The notes under the pieces: model-generated
The model's input: the letters and a program-made list of their open reading frames with translations, nothing else
Databases searched by the model: none
Told to the model about the DNA's origin: nothing
Program-made: the position numbers and the translations under genes
DNA from: Bacteroidota bacterium
GTDB taxonomy: Bacteria; Bacteroidota; Bacteroidia; Cytophagales; Cyclobacteriaceae
Length of the DNA: 64,000 bases
Reading direction: 5' to 3'
Assembly (NCBI GenBank): GCA_023428695.1
Contig: JAEYWY010000028.1
Location: forward strand, 496,001-560,000
Part shown: in pieces, positions 43,289 to 52,847 of the stretch
How the letters are laid out: each line of letters opens with the position of its first letter
Position numbering within the stretch: position 1 is the stretch's first letter

Positions 43289-44412
43289 AAATCCTGTTTT
43301 TTATTGAAAGTCTGCGCGCAGGCGGCAAGGAACGAAGGATCGTTGAATTACTCAAAGGACTGAGCAAATTACCTGATTTGTCATTGGAACTCGTGCTAAC
43401 ACGTCGCGACATCCATTACGAAGAGGTGCACTCGTTGGGGATACCAATACATTTTGTCGAGCGCAGACTGATAAAGAAGGACCCTCTCGTTTTTTTCAAA
43501 TTTTACAACGTCGCGAAAAAGATCAGGCCTGATATCATTCACGTATGGGGAAATATGGTCGCCGTTTACGCAGTACCAACTGCTTTGCGATTGGGAATTC
43601 CGCTCATCAACAACCAGATTACCGATGCGACCGGGCAACGTCCACCGGGAATTGATTTCACCTTTCGATACTCTTCACGGATTATCGCCAACACAAAGGC
43701 AGGGCTCGATGCATATCGCGCACCGATGGAGAAAAGTACCGTTATCTATAACGGATTCAATTTCACGCGACTGGCCAAACTTCGTCCCGTTGACGAGGTG
43801 AGAACACAGTTCCAGATTACGACTCCACTCGTTGTCGGCATGGTTGCCACACTCTCAGCGTACAAAGACTACCCTACTTACATTCGCGCCGCACAGCAGG
43901 TTCTCAACCATCGCAATGACGTTACCTTCCTCTGCGTGGGCGAAGGCGATCCAACACAACTAAAAGCGCTCATAAGTCCGGAGAACACAAAGAGGATTAT
44001 TTTTTCCGGCAAACAATCGGGAGTGGAATCGATTATGAATATATGTGACATCGGCGTTCTGGTGACTGACGTTAAGCATCACGCGGAAGGCATCTCAAAT
44101 GCACTGCTTGAATTTATGGCGCTTGGAAAACCTGTCATTGCTACGAACGCAGGTGGCTCTCCGGAACTGGTTACGACCGGCGCCGGATTCCTGATCGCTG
44201 CATACGATAATAGCCAACTCGCTGATAAGATTTCCAAATTGCTTGACGATGCCGGGCTCCGGGCACAGATGGGCAATAAGGCGAGTGCTCACGTGAAAGA
44301 GCGTTTCAATATCCGGCGCATGATTGATTCGTTCTACGCTGAATACCATCGTACCGCGTTGCAGACACACCAGCGTGAAGTTCCGGAAGCACAACGTGTA
44401 CACGGAATTTGA
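43285..44412 (+). CDS. Glycosyltransferase family 4
   Basis: This 375-residue GT-B enzyme opens with MKILFFIESLRAGGKERRIVELLKG, the classic GT4 glycine loop. DIIHVWGNMVAVYAVP and VIYNGFNFTRL mark the first domain, and VVGMVATLSAYKDYPTYIRA and the donor-site motif AEGISNALLEFMALGKPVIATNAGGSPELV the second. It is the last gene of the EPS operon, coupled to the previous one by a four-base overlap, and is followed by a strong terminator. Substrates are unknown. Confidence 0.9.
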   Translation: MKILFFIESLRAGGKERRIVELLKGLSKLPDLSLELVLTRRDIHYEEVHSLGIPIHFVERRLIKKDPLVFFKFYNVAKKIRPDIIHVWGNMVAVYAVPTALRLGIPLINNQITDATGQRPPGIDFTFRYSSRIIANTKAGLDAYRAPMEKSTVIYNGFNFTRLAKLRPVDEVRTQFQITTPLVVGMVATLSAYKDYPTYIRAAQQVLNHRNDVTFLCVGEGDPTQLKALISPENTKRIIFSGKQSGVESIMNICDIGVLVTDVKHHAEGISNALLEFMALGKPVIATNAGGSPELVTTGAGFLIAAYDNSQLADKISKLLDDAGLRAQMGNKASAHVKERFNIRRMIDSFYAEYHRTALQTHQREVPEAQRVHGI

Positions 44413-44429
44413 GCCCCATGCAAAATCGA

Positions 44430-44453
44430 AAAAGGAGCCTCGTGGCTCCTTTT
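44430..44453. terminator. Bidirectional intrinsic terminator after the EPS operon
   Basis: AAAAGGAGCC (44430-44439) pairs perfectly with GGCTCCTTTT (44444-44453) around a TCGT loop. A/T runs on both sides give T-tails in both directions, ending the EPS operon and the minus-strand lipoprotein gene. Confidence 0.9.
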
Positions 44454-44482
44454 CGAACTTAAACACTATAACCCAATAAAAC

Positions 44483-44968
44483 CTAATCTTTTATTAACTC
44501 AAACGTTCCTGTGAAGACGAATTGTTTTGTAAGACTTTGACTCGTGAACGTTCCGGAAAGCGTCATGGTAGTCGTCACTTTTTCGCCCACGAGTGCGATA
44601 ATGTTCTGACTGACCTTTGTGCCGGAAATGTCCTGGTCTATCGAGATGACTGTAATCTCACCTTCATCATCTGAGTAGCTGAAGTAATCCTCAAGGCGCG
44701 ATTTGTCGATAACAATGTCGAAACTGCCTTCCGCCCCATCAAAGTAGAATGACCCCGCATTGGTCTTTGTTCCTGTCTTGATTCCCTGCGAAGGGTTCGA
44801 AAGGTTCTGGTCGACAATTGTGTACTCAACGGAGGCGATATTCCATTTTTCGCCTGTGTGCACCAACTTTGGTTGAGGCACTGCATCTTCTTCTTTTGAG
44901 CACGCCCCAAAAGTTACCATGATGCCGAGGAGTGCACACACAACGAATTGATTCTTTGCAATTTTCAT
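44483..44968 (-). CDS. Lipoprotein of unknown function (161 aa)
   Basis: I do not recognise a named family beyond lipocalin-like small lipoproteins. The N-terminus MKIAKNQFVVCALLGIMVTFGACSKEED is a lipoprotein signal (lipobox FGAC). The mature part of about 138 residues is rich in beta strands with alternating polar and hydrophobic residues (KWNIASVEYTIVDQ, TTTMTLSGTFTSQSLTKQFVFTGTFEL), consistent with a small barrel or sandwich. It is a single gene between the EPS terminator and the GH95 gene. It is probably in the outer or inner membrane leaflet facing the periplasm. Confidence 0.72.
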   Translation of the reverse strand: MKIAKNQFVVCALLGIMVTFGACSKEEDAVPQPKLVHTGEKWNIASVEYTIVDQNLSNPSQGIKTGTKTNAGSFYFDGAEGSFDIVIDKSRLEDYFSYSDDEGEITVISIDQDISGTKVSQNIIALVGEKVTTTMTLSGTFTSQSLTKQFVFTGTFELIKD

Positions 44969-45143
44969 GAAACGAAATTGCGAAATGAACCCGGACCGAT
45001 CACAGGCAAGCGCCTGTAAACCTTACATAGCTACTTTCAAAGGAAACTTTTTGAACGGAAACGTGGTCCTGGCTTTCTCAGTTGGCATTGGTGGCACTTG
45101 ATTGCCCTCCGCACTGTATTAGTGGTTCTATGTTTCCACAAAA

Positions 45144-47462
45144 TCAGTGACCAACATCCTCTGCAACGGCCAGATTTTGATCTAAAACATACACCGCCCC
45201 CGGTACTGTCGCAAACTCCTTAACGATCGGGCCGTACCGGATACGGCAATGTTTGCCTTCACGTGATATAATACTGATACGATGCAGAGCTCCGCGTTTC
45301 CAGGAAATGTCAACTTCAAATCCACCCCGTGCACAAAGTCCGCTTATACTGCCATCGCTCCATACATGTGGCAACGCCGGGAGTACTTCAATTTGGCCGG
45401 CGTGGCTTTGCAACAACATCTCTGCGATTCCCGCGGTTGCGCCAAAATTACCATCAATCTGAAACGGCGGGTGATCATCAAAAAGATTCGGCAGCGTCGA
45501 CTTTGCCAAAAGAGCCCTCAGGTTTTCGTACGAGGCGTCACCATCTTGCAGCCGCGCGAAAAAGTTGATGATCCATGCCCGACTCCATCCGGTGTGGCCA
45601 CCACCATGCGACAGTCGGTATGAAATTGTCTTGCGTGCCGCATTGACGACCGCTGAGTCGTTTTGCATAGTGATCTCGTTGCCCGGAAACAGACCATACA
45701 AATGAGAAATATGACGATGACCAGGCTCGGGTTCTTCAAACTCCTCTGTCCACTCCATGATTCTTCCGTCAGACCCGATGCTCGTTGGCGCGAGTTGATC
45801 CAGGGCGCGCGCGATGCGGCGTCGTAAGGATACATCAGTCTTAAGAATCGTTGCTGCCGCAACTGTGTTCCTGAATAATTCACGGATGATCATGTGATCC
45901 ATTGTTGGTCCCATTACCATTGTTGCAACACTACCGTCAGGAGTTCGGAATTTGTTCTCCGGCGATATCGAGGGCCCGGAGACGAGATTTTTTGTACGTG
46001 GGTTTTCCACCAGCCAGTCAAGGCAAAACATCGCGGCCTCTTTCATCACTGGATACGCATGCTCCTTAAGGAAGACGTCATCGGTTTTGAATTGATAGTG
46101 CTCCCACAAATGGCTCGCACTCCAGGCAAGTCCCATAGGCCACATCGCCCAAAGCGTCTGGCCATACGGTTCAGTAAAATGCCATGCATCCGTTGTAAAA
46201 TGTGCAACTGCACCATCCAGTCCATACATCGAACGCGCCGTTTTCTTTCCGTCGGCTGTCAGTGGAACCAGGAAATCCAGGAACGGCCGGTGAAGTTCAT
46301 GCAGGTTCGTTACTTCGGCTGGCCAGTAATTCATTTGTATGTTGATGTTGATATGGTAATCAGCATCCCACGGCGGGTTTAACCCGTCGGCCCAAATCCC
46401 CTGAAGGTTGGCAGGCAAACTTCCCGGTCGCGAACTGCTAATCAAAAGGTATCTGCCGAATTGGAAGTATAATGCGAGCAATTGTGGATCTTCGCTTCCC
46501 CGCTGAAAGGCACGCAACCTTTGATCCACGGGGAAATGAGCCGCATCGCTCTCTCCAATATCAAATCTTACTCTGTTAAAGTAGTGCTGGTAATCTTTTA
46601 GGTGGCGATCACGAAGTTCCGAATATGAAACGCGCTTTGCCAGATCAAGCGTGGCTTTCGTGGCAACAAACGGATCGTCGCCGCGGTAATCAGTAGCCGC
46701 CGTTATCAGGATTGTAACGACGGATCCTCCACTGACCTGAAAATGATTATCGCCGACCTCAACACTACCTCCCTCCGACTTCACGAACACACGGGTTACC
46801 ATCTTCACACCTGTGCCTGCACCGATGTGTTCGGTCATCACAATGTGATCGCCTTCGTTTCGCAGTTCGGCCTTGTTCCCGGGACGGGAAAGTTCCGCAC
46901 GGAAAGAAACGCTTCCTTCACCGGATGACGTTATGCGTGCAACAATCACGTTGTCCGGAGCGCTGCTGAATACTTCACGGTCGTAACGTGCGCCGTTGAT
47001 TTGGTATGAGACTTTTGCCAGCGCATCTGCAATGTCAAGCTCACGTCGGTATTCTTTTACCGATGATACATCGTGATCAAAATACAGCCGGAGATCACCG
47101 AGGGTCTGGTAGGAACTGTGAATGCGTTTGTCACCCATGAGAGTCGCCTCCGCGAGATCCTTCGCCTCCACGTACCTCTCCTGAAAAAGCAGTTCACGGA
47201 TTGTGCCCAACGATTTTCTCGCAGCGGGGTTTACAAAATCAAAGTTCGTCCCCGACCAGCATGTTTCTTCATTGAGCTGTAATCTTTCTTCGTTAACTCC
47301 ACCAAACACCATCGCACCCAACCTGCCATTACCCACTGGCAGCGCCTCATTCCAGTCGCTGGCAGGCTGTTCATACCAAAGTGCAAGCGGCGACTGGGCG
47401 TTTACGTGCGTAATGTAAAAGCTACACGTCAGAAGTGCGAGGCAAATACCGGAACGAATCAT
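45144..47462 (-). CDS. Glycoside hydrolase family 95 (alpha-L-fucosidase or alpha-L-galactosidase)
   Basis: This 772-residue secreted enzyme begins with a signal (ICLALLTCSFYITHVNA) and the GH95 start PLALWYEQPASDWNEALPVGNGRLGAMVFGG. Known catalytic regions of the family are all present: the asparagine pair in NIQMNYWPAEVTNL, the acidic EWTEEFEEPEPGHRHISHLYG region, HTGWSRAWIINFFARL, and the aspartate in FQIDGNFGATAGIAEML. GH95 enzymes remove terminal alpha-1,2-fucose (inverting), and some act on L-galactose. It follows the GH2 gene by 13 bases, so the two form an operon. Length fits the family. Confidence 0.93.
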   Translation of the reverse strand: MIRSGICLALLTCSFYITHVNAQSPLALWYEQPASDWNEALPVGNGRLGAMVFGGVNEERLQLNEETCWSGTNFDFVNPAARKSLGTIRELLFQERYVEAKDLAEATLMGDKRIHSSYQTLGDLRLYFDHDVSSVKEYRRELDIADALAKVSYQINGARYDREVFSSAPDNVIVARITSSGEGSVSFRAELSRPGNKAELRNEGDHIVMTEHIGAGTGVKMVTRVFVKSEGGSVEVGDNHFQVSGGSVVTILITAATDYRGDDPFVATKATLDLAKRVSYSELRDRHLKDYQHYFNRVRFDIGESDAAHFPVDQRLRAFQRGSEDPQLLALYFQFGRYLLISSSRPGSLPANLQGIWADGLNPPWDADYHININIQMNYWPAEVTNLHELHRPFLDFLVPLTADGKKTARSMYGLDGAVAHFTTDAWHFTEPYGQTLWAMWPMGLAWSASHLWEHYQFKTDDVFLKEHAYPVMKEAAMFCLDWLVENPRTKNLVSGPSISPENKFRTPDGSVATMVMGPTMDHMIIRELFRNTVAAATILKTDVSLRRRIARALDQLAPTSIGSDGRIMEWTEEFEEPEPGHRHISHLYGLFPGNEITMQNDSAVVNAARKTISYRLSHGGGHTGWSRAWIINFFARLQDGDASYENLRALLAKSTLPNLFDDHPPFQIDGNFGATAGIAEMLLQSHAGQIEVLPALPHVWSDGSISGLCARGGFEVDISWKRGALHRISIISREGKHCRIRYGPIVKEFATVPGAVYVLDQNLAVAEDVGH

Positions 47463-47475
47463 AGAGTTTTCAAAA

Positions 47476-49920
47476 TCACCTCAAGGTAATCGACACCGAG
47501 GCACTTTGCAAACCCGTTGATTCTACTGTGATTGTTGCATTTCCATTTAGCTTCACGCCCTTGACGATCGCGAGTGCGAGCCCGTTAAAGAGGTTTACTT
47601 CATGGCTTCGGAACGATGCATGGCTTGTCTGATCACCGTTGTCGACCGCGGCAAGCGCGGCATCACCGGTGATTGATATCCTCACCAGATTGTTCGCAAT
47701 TGGCACCGGGATACCGTTGTCATCCTCGGCGCGTATTGTCAGGAACGAGAGATCCTTTCCATCCGAAGCGATGACATTACGATCTGCTTCGACAATGAGA
47801 CGTGCCGGCTGACCGGCGGTTTTGATCTCTTTCGACAACACTTCCTTCCCATCCTTTCTCGTAACAACCCTGATCGTACCAGGTTCATACTTCAGTCTCC
47901 ACATGACGTGCAAGTCATCAGCGCCCTTCTTCCTAACGCCCATAGACACATCGTTGAGAAACAACTCTGCTTCGTCAGCGTGATTGTAAAATGCCCAGAC
48001 ATCGACTACTTTGCCAGGTTCCCAGTTCCAGTGCGGGAACACGTGCAGGACTTTCTTGTCTGTCCATTCGCTCTGATACATGTAGTAAATATCCTTCGGG
48101 AAGCCCGCAAGATCGACAATACCAAAATACGAACTCCGCGAAGGCCACAAATACGGCGTAGGTTCGCCGAGGTAATCAAAACCGGTCCATACAAACATTC
48201 CCGAAATGTGATCAAGACGTTTCACAATTTTCAAGGTTTCTTCGTGCGTTGCTCCCCACGGCGCGCTTACGTTGTCATAGGCTGAAACGGTGTTATCCGG
48301 ATTCCCTTCAGGGAATGGTTTATCCCATCTTGTTGGCCAGCGTCTTATGCTATCAGATGGCATATCGTAGTGACCGCGTGTAGCCAGTGCAGATGCTGTC
48401 TCCGTTGCAATAGCCTTCTGCCCCGGATAATACTTGTGGAAGTCTGCGTACTTATCCTGGGCATAATTGAAACCAATCAGATCAAGCGCACCGGAACGAA
48501 CAAAGCTGTTACTCGGATCGGGGTTATTGTTACCGCTCGTGATCGGTCGCGTTGAATCAAGACTACGCACGATGGATGCGAGTTCAGTAGTAATGGTGGT
48601 TCCGGATGGATGCCATTGTTCAAGGATTTCGTTGCCGATACTCCAGAGGAAAACACTCGGATGGTTACGGTCGCGTTTGATGAAATCGGCAAGGTCGCGT
48701 GCATGCCACTCGTCCCAATACATTGCGTAGTCGTACTCAGACTTCTTCATGCGCCACATGTCAAACATCTCATCCATGACCAGAAATCCCATGCGATCAC
48801 ACAGGTCGAGCAACTCGGGAGCCGGGGGATTGTGCGAAGTCCGGATGGCATTAACGCCCATCTCTTTTAGTATCGAAAGTTGACGTTCCAGCGCCCGCAT
48901 GTTTATCGCGGCACCAAGGCTTCCAAGATCATGGTGATTGCAGACGCCATTGATTTTCATCGGAACACCGTTCAGTGAAAATCCTTTGTGGGGATCAAAC
49001 TCAAATGTTCTTATTCCAAATGGTGTTTCTATGCGGTCGAATTCTATTCCACCAGCCTTGACGATTGTAACTAACTTGTAAAGCACAGGTTTTGACACCG
49101 ACCACAACAATGGATCTGAAATATCAACACGCTGCCGGACTACGGCTGTCGAATCGGAAACAACGTCGATCATATTGGAAGCGGATGTCACGCGGCGTGA
49201 TGCGCTGTCGTATATTATGCTCTCGAGTTCGACCGGCACGTCATTGGCCAGGTCATTCACCAGCGTAGTCTCGATTTCAACGATAGCATTCCCCACTGTA
49301 ACGGATGGCGTCGTTACGTAAACGCCTCCAAAAGGAACATGCACGTGACTCGTTTCGATCAGCCACGTGTTGCGATAGATTCCTGATCCCGAATACCAGC
49401 GCGAATTTGGCTGTTGGGAATTATCGACACGAACCACAACCACATTGGCGCCACCTTTGTTGAGGTGCGGCGTGGCATCGTACATAAATGAAATGTAACC
49501 GTTCGGGCGATTTCCAAGATGCCTGCCATTCAGCCATACATCACTGTTGCGGTATACGCCGTCGAAAGCAATGAATACTTTCTTCCCTTTGCGATCACGA
49601 TCAACTGTGAATGTCTTACGATACCATCCGGTGCCTCCGGGAAGCGCACCCCCTCCGACGCCGGCGGGCGCATGTTCGCTAAACTCACCTTCTATACTCC
49701 AGTCATGTGGCAAATCAAGCATTCGCCAACCCGAATCGTTGAATTCAGGATTAATCGCAAGACTGTCTCCGGCGAGACTGAAACGCCAGTCTTCGTTGAA
49801 TGACAACGTCTTCCGGGCGGAAGATTTATCCTCAACGTTTGTGCAACTTAATAGAATGACTGCAAGAAAACCAATGACGATATATGCCATCAGGTTCAAT
49901 AAATAAACGTAACGCGACAT
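47476..49920 (-). CDS. Glycoside hydrolase family 2 (beta-galactosidase-like), lipoprotein
   Basis: This 814-residue enzyme has a lipoprotein signal (lipobox VILLSC, Cys26), so it is anchored and faces the periplasm or cell surface. Domain order is the GH2 sugar-binding domain (NEDWRFSLAGDS, GVYRNSDVWLNGRHLGN), Ig-like domain, TIM barrel, then DUF4982-like and an Ig-like C-terminal part. The acid/base Glu431 lies in WSIGNEILEQ and the nucleophile is probably Glu507 in AIATETASALATRG. The specificity (beta-galactosidase or another beta-glycosidase) is inferred from overall similarity. It is co-transcribed with GH95 and lies 97 bases after the esterase-like gene. Confidence 0.9.
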   Translation of the reverse strand: MSRYVYLLNLMAYIVIGFLAVILLSCTNVEDKSSARKTLSFNEDWRFSLAGDSLAINPEFNDSGWRMLDLPHDWSIEGEFSEHAPAGVGGGALPGGTGWYRKTFTVDRDRKGKKVFIAFDGVYRNSDVWLNGRHLGNRPNGYISFMYDATPHLNKGGANVVVVRVDNSQQPNSRWYSGSGIYRNTWLIETSHVHVPFGGVYVTTPSVTVGNAIVEIETTLVNDLANDVPVELESIIYDSASRRVTSASNMIDVVSDSTAVVRQRVDISDPLLWSVSKPVLYKLVTIVKAGGIEFDRIETPFGIRTFEFDPHKGFSLNGVPMKINGVCNHHDLGSLGAAINMRALERQLSILKEMGVNAIRTSHNPPAPELLDLCDRMGFLVMDEMFDMWRMKKSEYDYAMYWDEWHARDLADFIKRDRNHPSVFLWSIGNEILEQWHPSGTTITTELASIVRSLDSTRPITSGNNNPDPSNSFVRSGALDLIGFNYAQDKYADFHKYYPGQKAIATETASALATRGHYDMPSDSIRRWPTRWDKPFPEGNPDNTVSAYDNVSAPWGATHEETLKIVKRLDHISGMFVWTGFDYLGEPTPYLWPSRSSYFGIVDLAGFPKDIYYMYQSEWTDKKVLHVFPHWNWEPGKVVDVWAFYNHADEAELFLNDVSMGVRKKGADDLHVMWRLKYEPGTIRVVTRKDGKEVLSKEIKTAGQPARLIVEADRNVIASDGKDLSFLTIRAEDDNGIPVPIANNLVRISITGDAALAAVDNGDQTSHASFRSHEVNLFNGLALAIVKGVKLNGNATITVESTGLQSASVSITLR

Positions 49921-50017
49921 GATTTCTGGAATTGATTACCACGAAATTAAAGCCGATGCGCTACGATGAGAATCCGAATGCGGATGATTTATGGCAGGTT
50001 GCGCGGGATTTGTATCA

Positions 50018-50929
50018 TCATTTTCCCAACCATCCGTTGGCCGCAAGCCAGTTCACACAAACAGACATCCAGTCGTCGTCAGAAAGGCGATTATTCATAC
50101 CAAATCCATGTCCACCCTTTTGATAAATATGCATTTCTGCGGGCACTTCATATTTGCGCAGCTGCGTAAAAAACCGCGTTGTGTTTTCGACCGGGACTGT
50201 CTGATCGTCGGCAGCGTGGACGAGAAACGTGGGCGGAGTTTGTTTCGTAACCTGAAGTTCGTTGGAAAAATAGTGAACATCCTTCGGATCGGGATTTTTT
50301 CCGATGAGTTGATCCCGTGAGCCCAGGTGACCAAACTCCGGCTGAAAACTGATCACCGGATAGATAAGTATCATAAAATCCGGTCGTACCGATACTTTCT
50401 GCGGCACCACGGGGCGAACAAAGTGAGTACCCGCTGTGGAAGCCAGGTGCCCGCCGGCGGAGAAACCCATGATGCCAATACGATCTGGCTTAACCTTCCA
50501 CCTTGAAGCATTTGTCCTCACCCACGCGATTGCCTGCTGCGCATCCTGCAACGGACCAGTCTTTCTCTCTTTCATCGTCGCATCATTGGGGATGCGGTAT
50601 TTGACAACAAACGCAGTAATTCCATGTTCATTAAACTTACGCGCGACGTCCTCGCCCTCATGTGAAATTGCATTGATCCAGTAGCCACCTCCCGGAAATA
50701 TAATCACCGCAGTTCCGTTCGCAGTTTCAGCAGGTGCAGGGAATATCGTCACCGTTGGGCGTGTGATCTTTCCAACGATCACGATACCATTTCGTTCTTC
50801 GCGTGTTTCCTCATCGGGAACATCGATGCTGTTCGGGATAGGTCCCTGATATAACGGTACAGTTTCCTGAGCTTTCATTTGAGTGAACGCCAGCGCAAAG
50901 ATGAGCGCAATCCAGCTGCGATGATACAT
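50018..50929 (-). CDS. Alpha/beta hydrolase, carbohydrate-esterase-like
   Basis: This 303-residue secreted enzyme has a signal peptide (SWIALIFALAFTQMKAQ). The oxyanion region VIIFPGGGYWINAISHEGED is followed by the nucleophile Ser157 in GIMGFSAGGHLAST. The triad is completed by Asp in LVHAADDQTVPVEN and His in KGGHGFGMN. This pattern matches the acetylxylan-esterase/BD-FAE group often found beside glycoside hydrolases. It probably removes acetyl or similar ester groups from plant or algal glycans. It is the first of three minus-strand genes with GH2 and GH95. Confidence 0.85.
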   Translation of the reverse strand: MYHRSWIALIFALAFTQMKAQETVPLYQGPIPNSIDVPDEETREERNGIVIVGKITRPTVTIFPAPAETANGTAVIIFPGGGYWINAISHEGEDVARKFNEHGITAFVVKYRIPNDATMKERKTGPLQDAQQAIAWVRTNASRWKVKPDRIGIMGFSAGGHLASTAGTHFVRPVVPQKVSVRPDFMILIYPVISFQPEFGHLGSRDQLIGKNPDPKDVHYFSNELQVTKQTPPTFLVHAADDQTVPVENTTRFFTQLRKYEVPAEMHIYQKGGHGFGMNNRLSDDDWMSVCVNWLAANGWLGK

Positions 50930-51444
50930 ACTCTTGTTATGATTTTAAATCGAGGCGTAAAATATGGCGAAAAGGGGTGGCGAGCAAATATTGGGAGTTC
51001 CTTCGAAGCAGGTATCGGGACAAAGGAGGGACCGTCGCTTGAAGGCTAGCGGGCACTTCAGGTTTCACGATTACAATACCAGTCCAGACAACTCTTATTA
51101 GAATTGCGCGAAGGTCCCTTCAGTTAGAAGGGTGCGGGCCGGAAAAGAACGAAATGCTTTTCGAGTTTATCGCGAGGAACGAAAAAGAAGAAGTCATAAC
51201 GCTACTCCAACCATCTCCTCCGCGCACCCCTGGCCCCTGAAGGGAACATCCGCACGGAGTTCAGGGTGAGAGTATTTGTCAGCGTTAGTAACGAGTCTCC
51301 ATCCGATGAGTGTTCCGCTTCAAAAAATTCTCTGCGATTTCTTCACACGTCGACCAAAACCTCTCTTCCCAACAATGAAAAGAAAGCAGGAAAGCCGGGC
51401 CGAAACAATGGCGAAATGTCGACGCTGACTTCCCTGCAAAGATT
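50930..51444. other. Gene-free stretch of about 500 bases
   Basis: I see no supported gene here. The only structure I noticed is a small hairpin, CCCTTC (51116-51121) with GAAGGG (51127-51132) around a five-base loop. The open frames crossing this region look like shadows. It could hold the promoter region of the glycan cluster or an RNA that I cannot recognise. Confidence 0.4.
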
Positions 51445-52071
51445 TTATCCTTTGGCAAATGCTTTGGGCCTCTCGCGATCATGAGTACCCTCCTGAATTT
51501 CTTCCAAAAATTTTCTGTTAAACGCTTCCAGATCCCTGGGGCTCCGACTGGTAACCAGTCCGTTGTCGACAACCACTTCCTGATCTACCCACATTCCACC
51601 GGCATTAACAATATCAACACGCACTGACGGATAGGAGGTCAGTTGGCGGCCCTCAACAACATTTGCTTCAATTAACATCTGTGGACCATGACAAATTGCA
51701 CCGATGACCTTTCCTGCCTTGAAGAAATCCTGCACAAGCAAGACCGCATCGTGATTCATGCGAAGCGTATCCGGGTTGAGAACACCTCCCGGCAAAAACA
51801 AAGCATCGTAGTCGTCAACTGATACATCGGTGACCTGCTTGTCAACAGGCACCTCAATGCCCCAGTGATCTTTGTCCCATGCCTTCACCTTTCCTTTTTG
51901 CGGCGAGACAATCTCACAATGGTGTCCCGCCTTTTCAAGGGCTTCTTTCGGACTCACAAGTTCTGATTGTTCAAAACCGTTCTCGGTAAGAATAGCAACT
52001 CTGCGGCGCTTTAGATTATCCTTGTCTACCATACTTCTGATTTGTTTTTTCAGTTGATCATTAAATCCCAT
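51445..52071 (-). CDS. DJ-1/PfpI-family protein (type 1 glutamine-amidotransferase fold)
   Basis: This protein of about 208 residues has the PfpI/DJ-1 core: VAILTENGFEQSEL start, catalytic nucleophile elbow GAICHGPQML with Cys127, Glu in the first strand region, and LFLPGGVLNPD. WDKDHWGIEVPVDKQV fits the YhbO/PfpI subgroup, proposed to repair glycated macromolecules or act as a chaperone or protease; that role is debated. The start at 52071 (MGFNDQLKKQ) was chosen; an ATG at 52032 (MVDKDNLKRRRVAIL) also works. It is a single gene. Confidence 0.87.
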   Translation of the reverse strand: MGFNDQLKKQIRSMVDKDNLKRRRVAILTENGFEQSELVSPKEALEKAGHHCEIVSPQKGKVKAWDKDHWGIEVPVDKQVTDVSVDDYDALFLPGGVLNPDTLRMNHDAVLLVQDFFKAGKVIGAICHGPQMLIEANVVEGRQLTSYPSVRVDIVNAGGMWVDQEVVVDNGLVTSRSPRDLEAFNRKFLEEIQEGTHDRERPKAFAKG

Positions 52072-52143
52072 ACCGGCGGAATACACCTAGTCGGCAACAG
52101 TGAATTGCCCCTAACGAGGAAATTATTCCACCTGCACATAACG

Positions 52144-52168
52144 AAAAAAGCCAGGTGTTACCCTGGCT
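52144..52168 (-). terminator. Intrinsic terminator for the 157-aa secreted protein gene
   Basis: AGCCAGG (52149-52155) pairs with CCTGGCT (52162-52168) around a six-base loop. On the minus strand the stem is followed by a run of T residues (complement of the AAAAAA at 52144-52149 region). It lies about 25 bases after the stop at 52192. Confidence 0.8.
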
Positions 52169-52191
52169 CGTTTTCAGTTGCTTATATACTA

Positions 52192-52665
52192 CTACCTTTG
52201 GTTTGGATCAGCAGGTGTCGATCCATCAGGTGTAGGCGTGCTTCTTTCAGGCTGTGCATCCGGATCTGGTTGAGCATCGGGAGTCTGCATATCATTTGCG
52301 TTGTTGCCCGGCTCAGCACCGATATCTTCAAGACGGTTGCCTTCTGCATCAAAGCGAAATACTTTTGAATCCTGATCACCAACTACGATTAAATATTCGT
52401 TTGTGGTTGTATTATGGTATACTTTACCTGTTTCCCATCCACTGTATTCTGGTCCTTCCAACGCTGAACGGAGAGATTCCGGTACGTCGGTTGGTTGTAC
52501 AACTTCCATATCACGTGAAAAGTTGGTTTGATCGTCACCAATGACGCCGGGCGTCTGAGCTGACGTTGTATCCTGGTTCATTTCGGTTGACGGCTCAACC
52601 TGAGCATTCACTGCCATTAGGCTCACCAAAAGCATACCGGCAAACGTTAAGATTAGCTTTTTCAT
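52192..52665 (-). CDS. Secreted acidic/proline-rich protein of unknown function (157 aa)
   Basis: I do not recognise this protein. The ATG at 52665 gives a clear signal peptide (MKKLILTFAGMLLVSLMAVNAQ); the open frame extends upstream to 52845 but without protein-like sequence. The mature part has a central beta-strand segment (YSGWETGKVYHNTTTNEYLIVV and VFRFDAEGNRLEDIG) resembling the PepSY-like fold of small Bacteroidota secreted proteins. The tail is low complexity with Pro, Asp and Gln repeats (QPDPDAQPERSTPTPDG). It has its own terminator and is divergent from the small gene at 52848. Confidence 0.75.
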   Translation of the reverse strand: MKKLILTFAGMLLVSLMAVNAQVEPSTEMNQDTTSAQTPGVIGDDQTNFSRDMEVVQPTDVPESLRSALEGPEYSGWETGKVYHNTTTNEYLIVVGDQDSKVFRFDAEGNRLEDIGAEPGNNANDMQTPDAQPDPDAQPERSTPTPDGSTPADPNQR

Positions 52666-52847
52666 ATTCTGTCTTTTTTGATTGTTGTTTTTACTTGTTT
52701 CCAAAATGGGATACAAAGCGATGCCGTATCTCAGGAAATAAGTTGACGAACCGGGATGGGCCATTAATTCCCCACGGAGTAACAGGGGCTGTTGACTTTT
52801 CCTACAATTGCTGGCATCAACATAGATCACCGTTTCAAAAAGCAACT

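Noticed and set aside
45002..45017. ACAGGC/GCCTGT hairpin upstream of the 161-aa lipoprotein
   Set aside because: The 6-pair stem has no T-run in either direction and no nearby matching element, so neither a terminator nor an operator call is supported.
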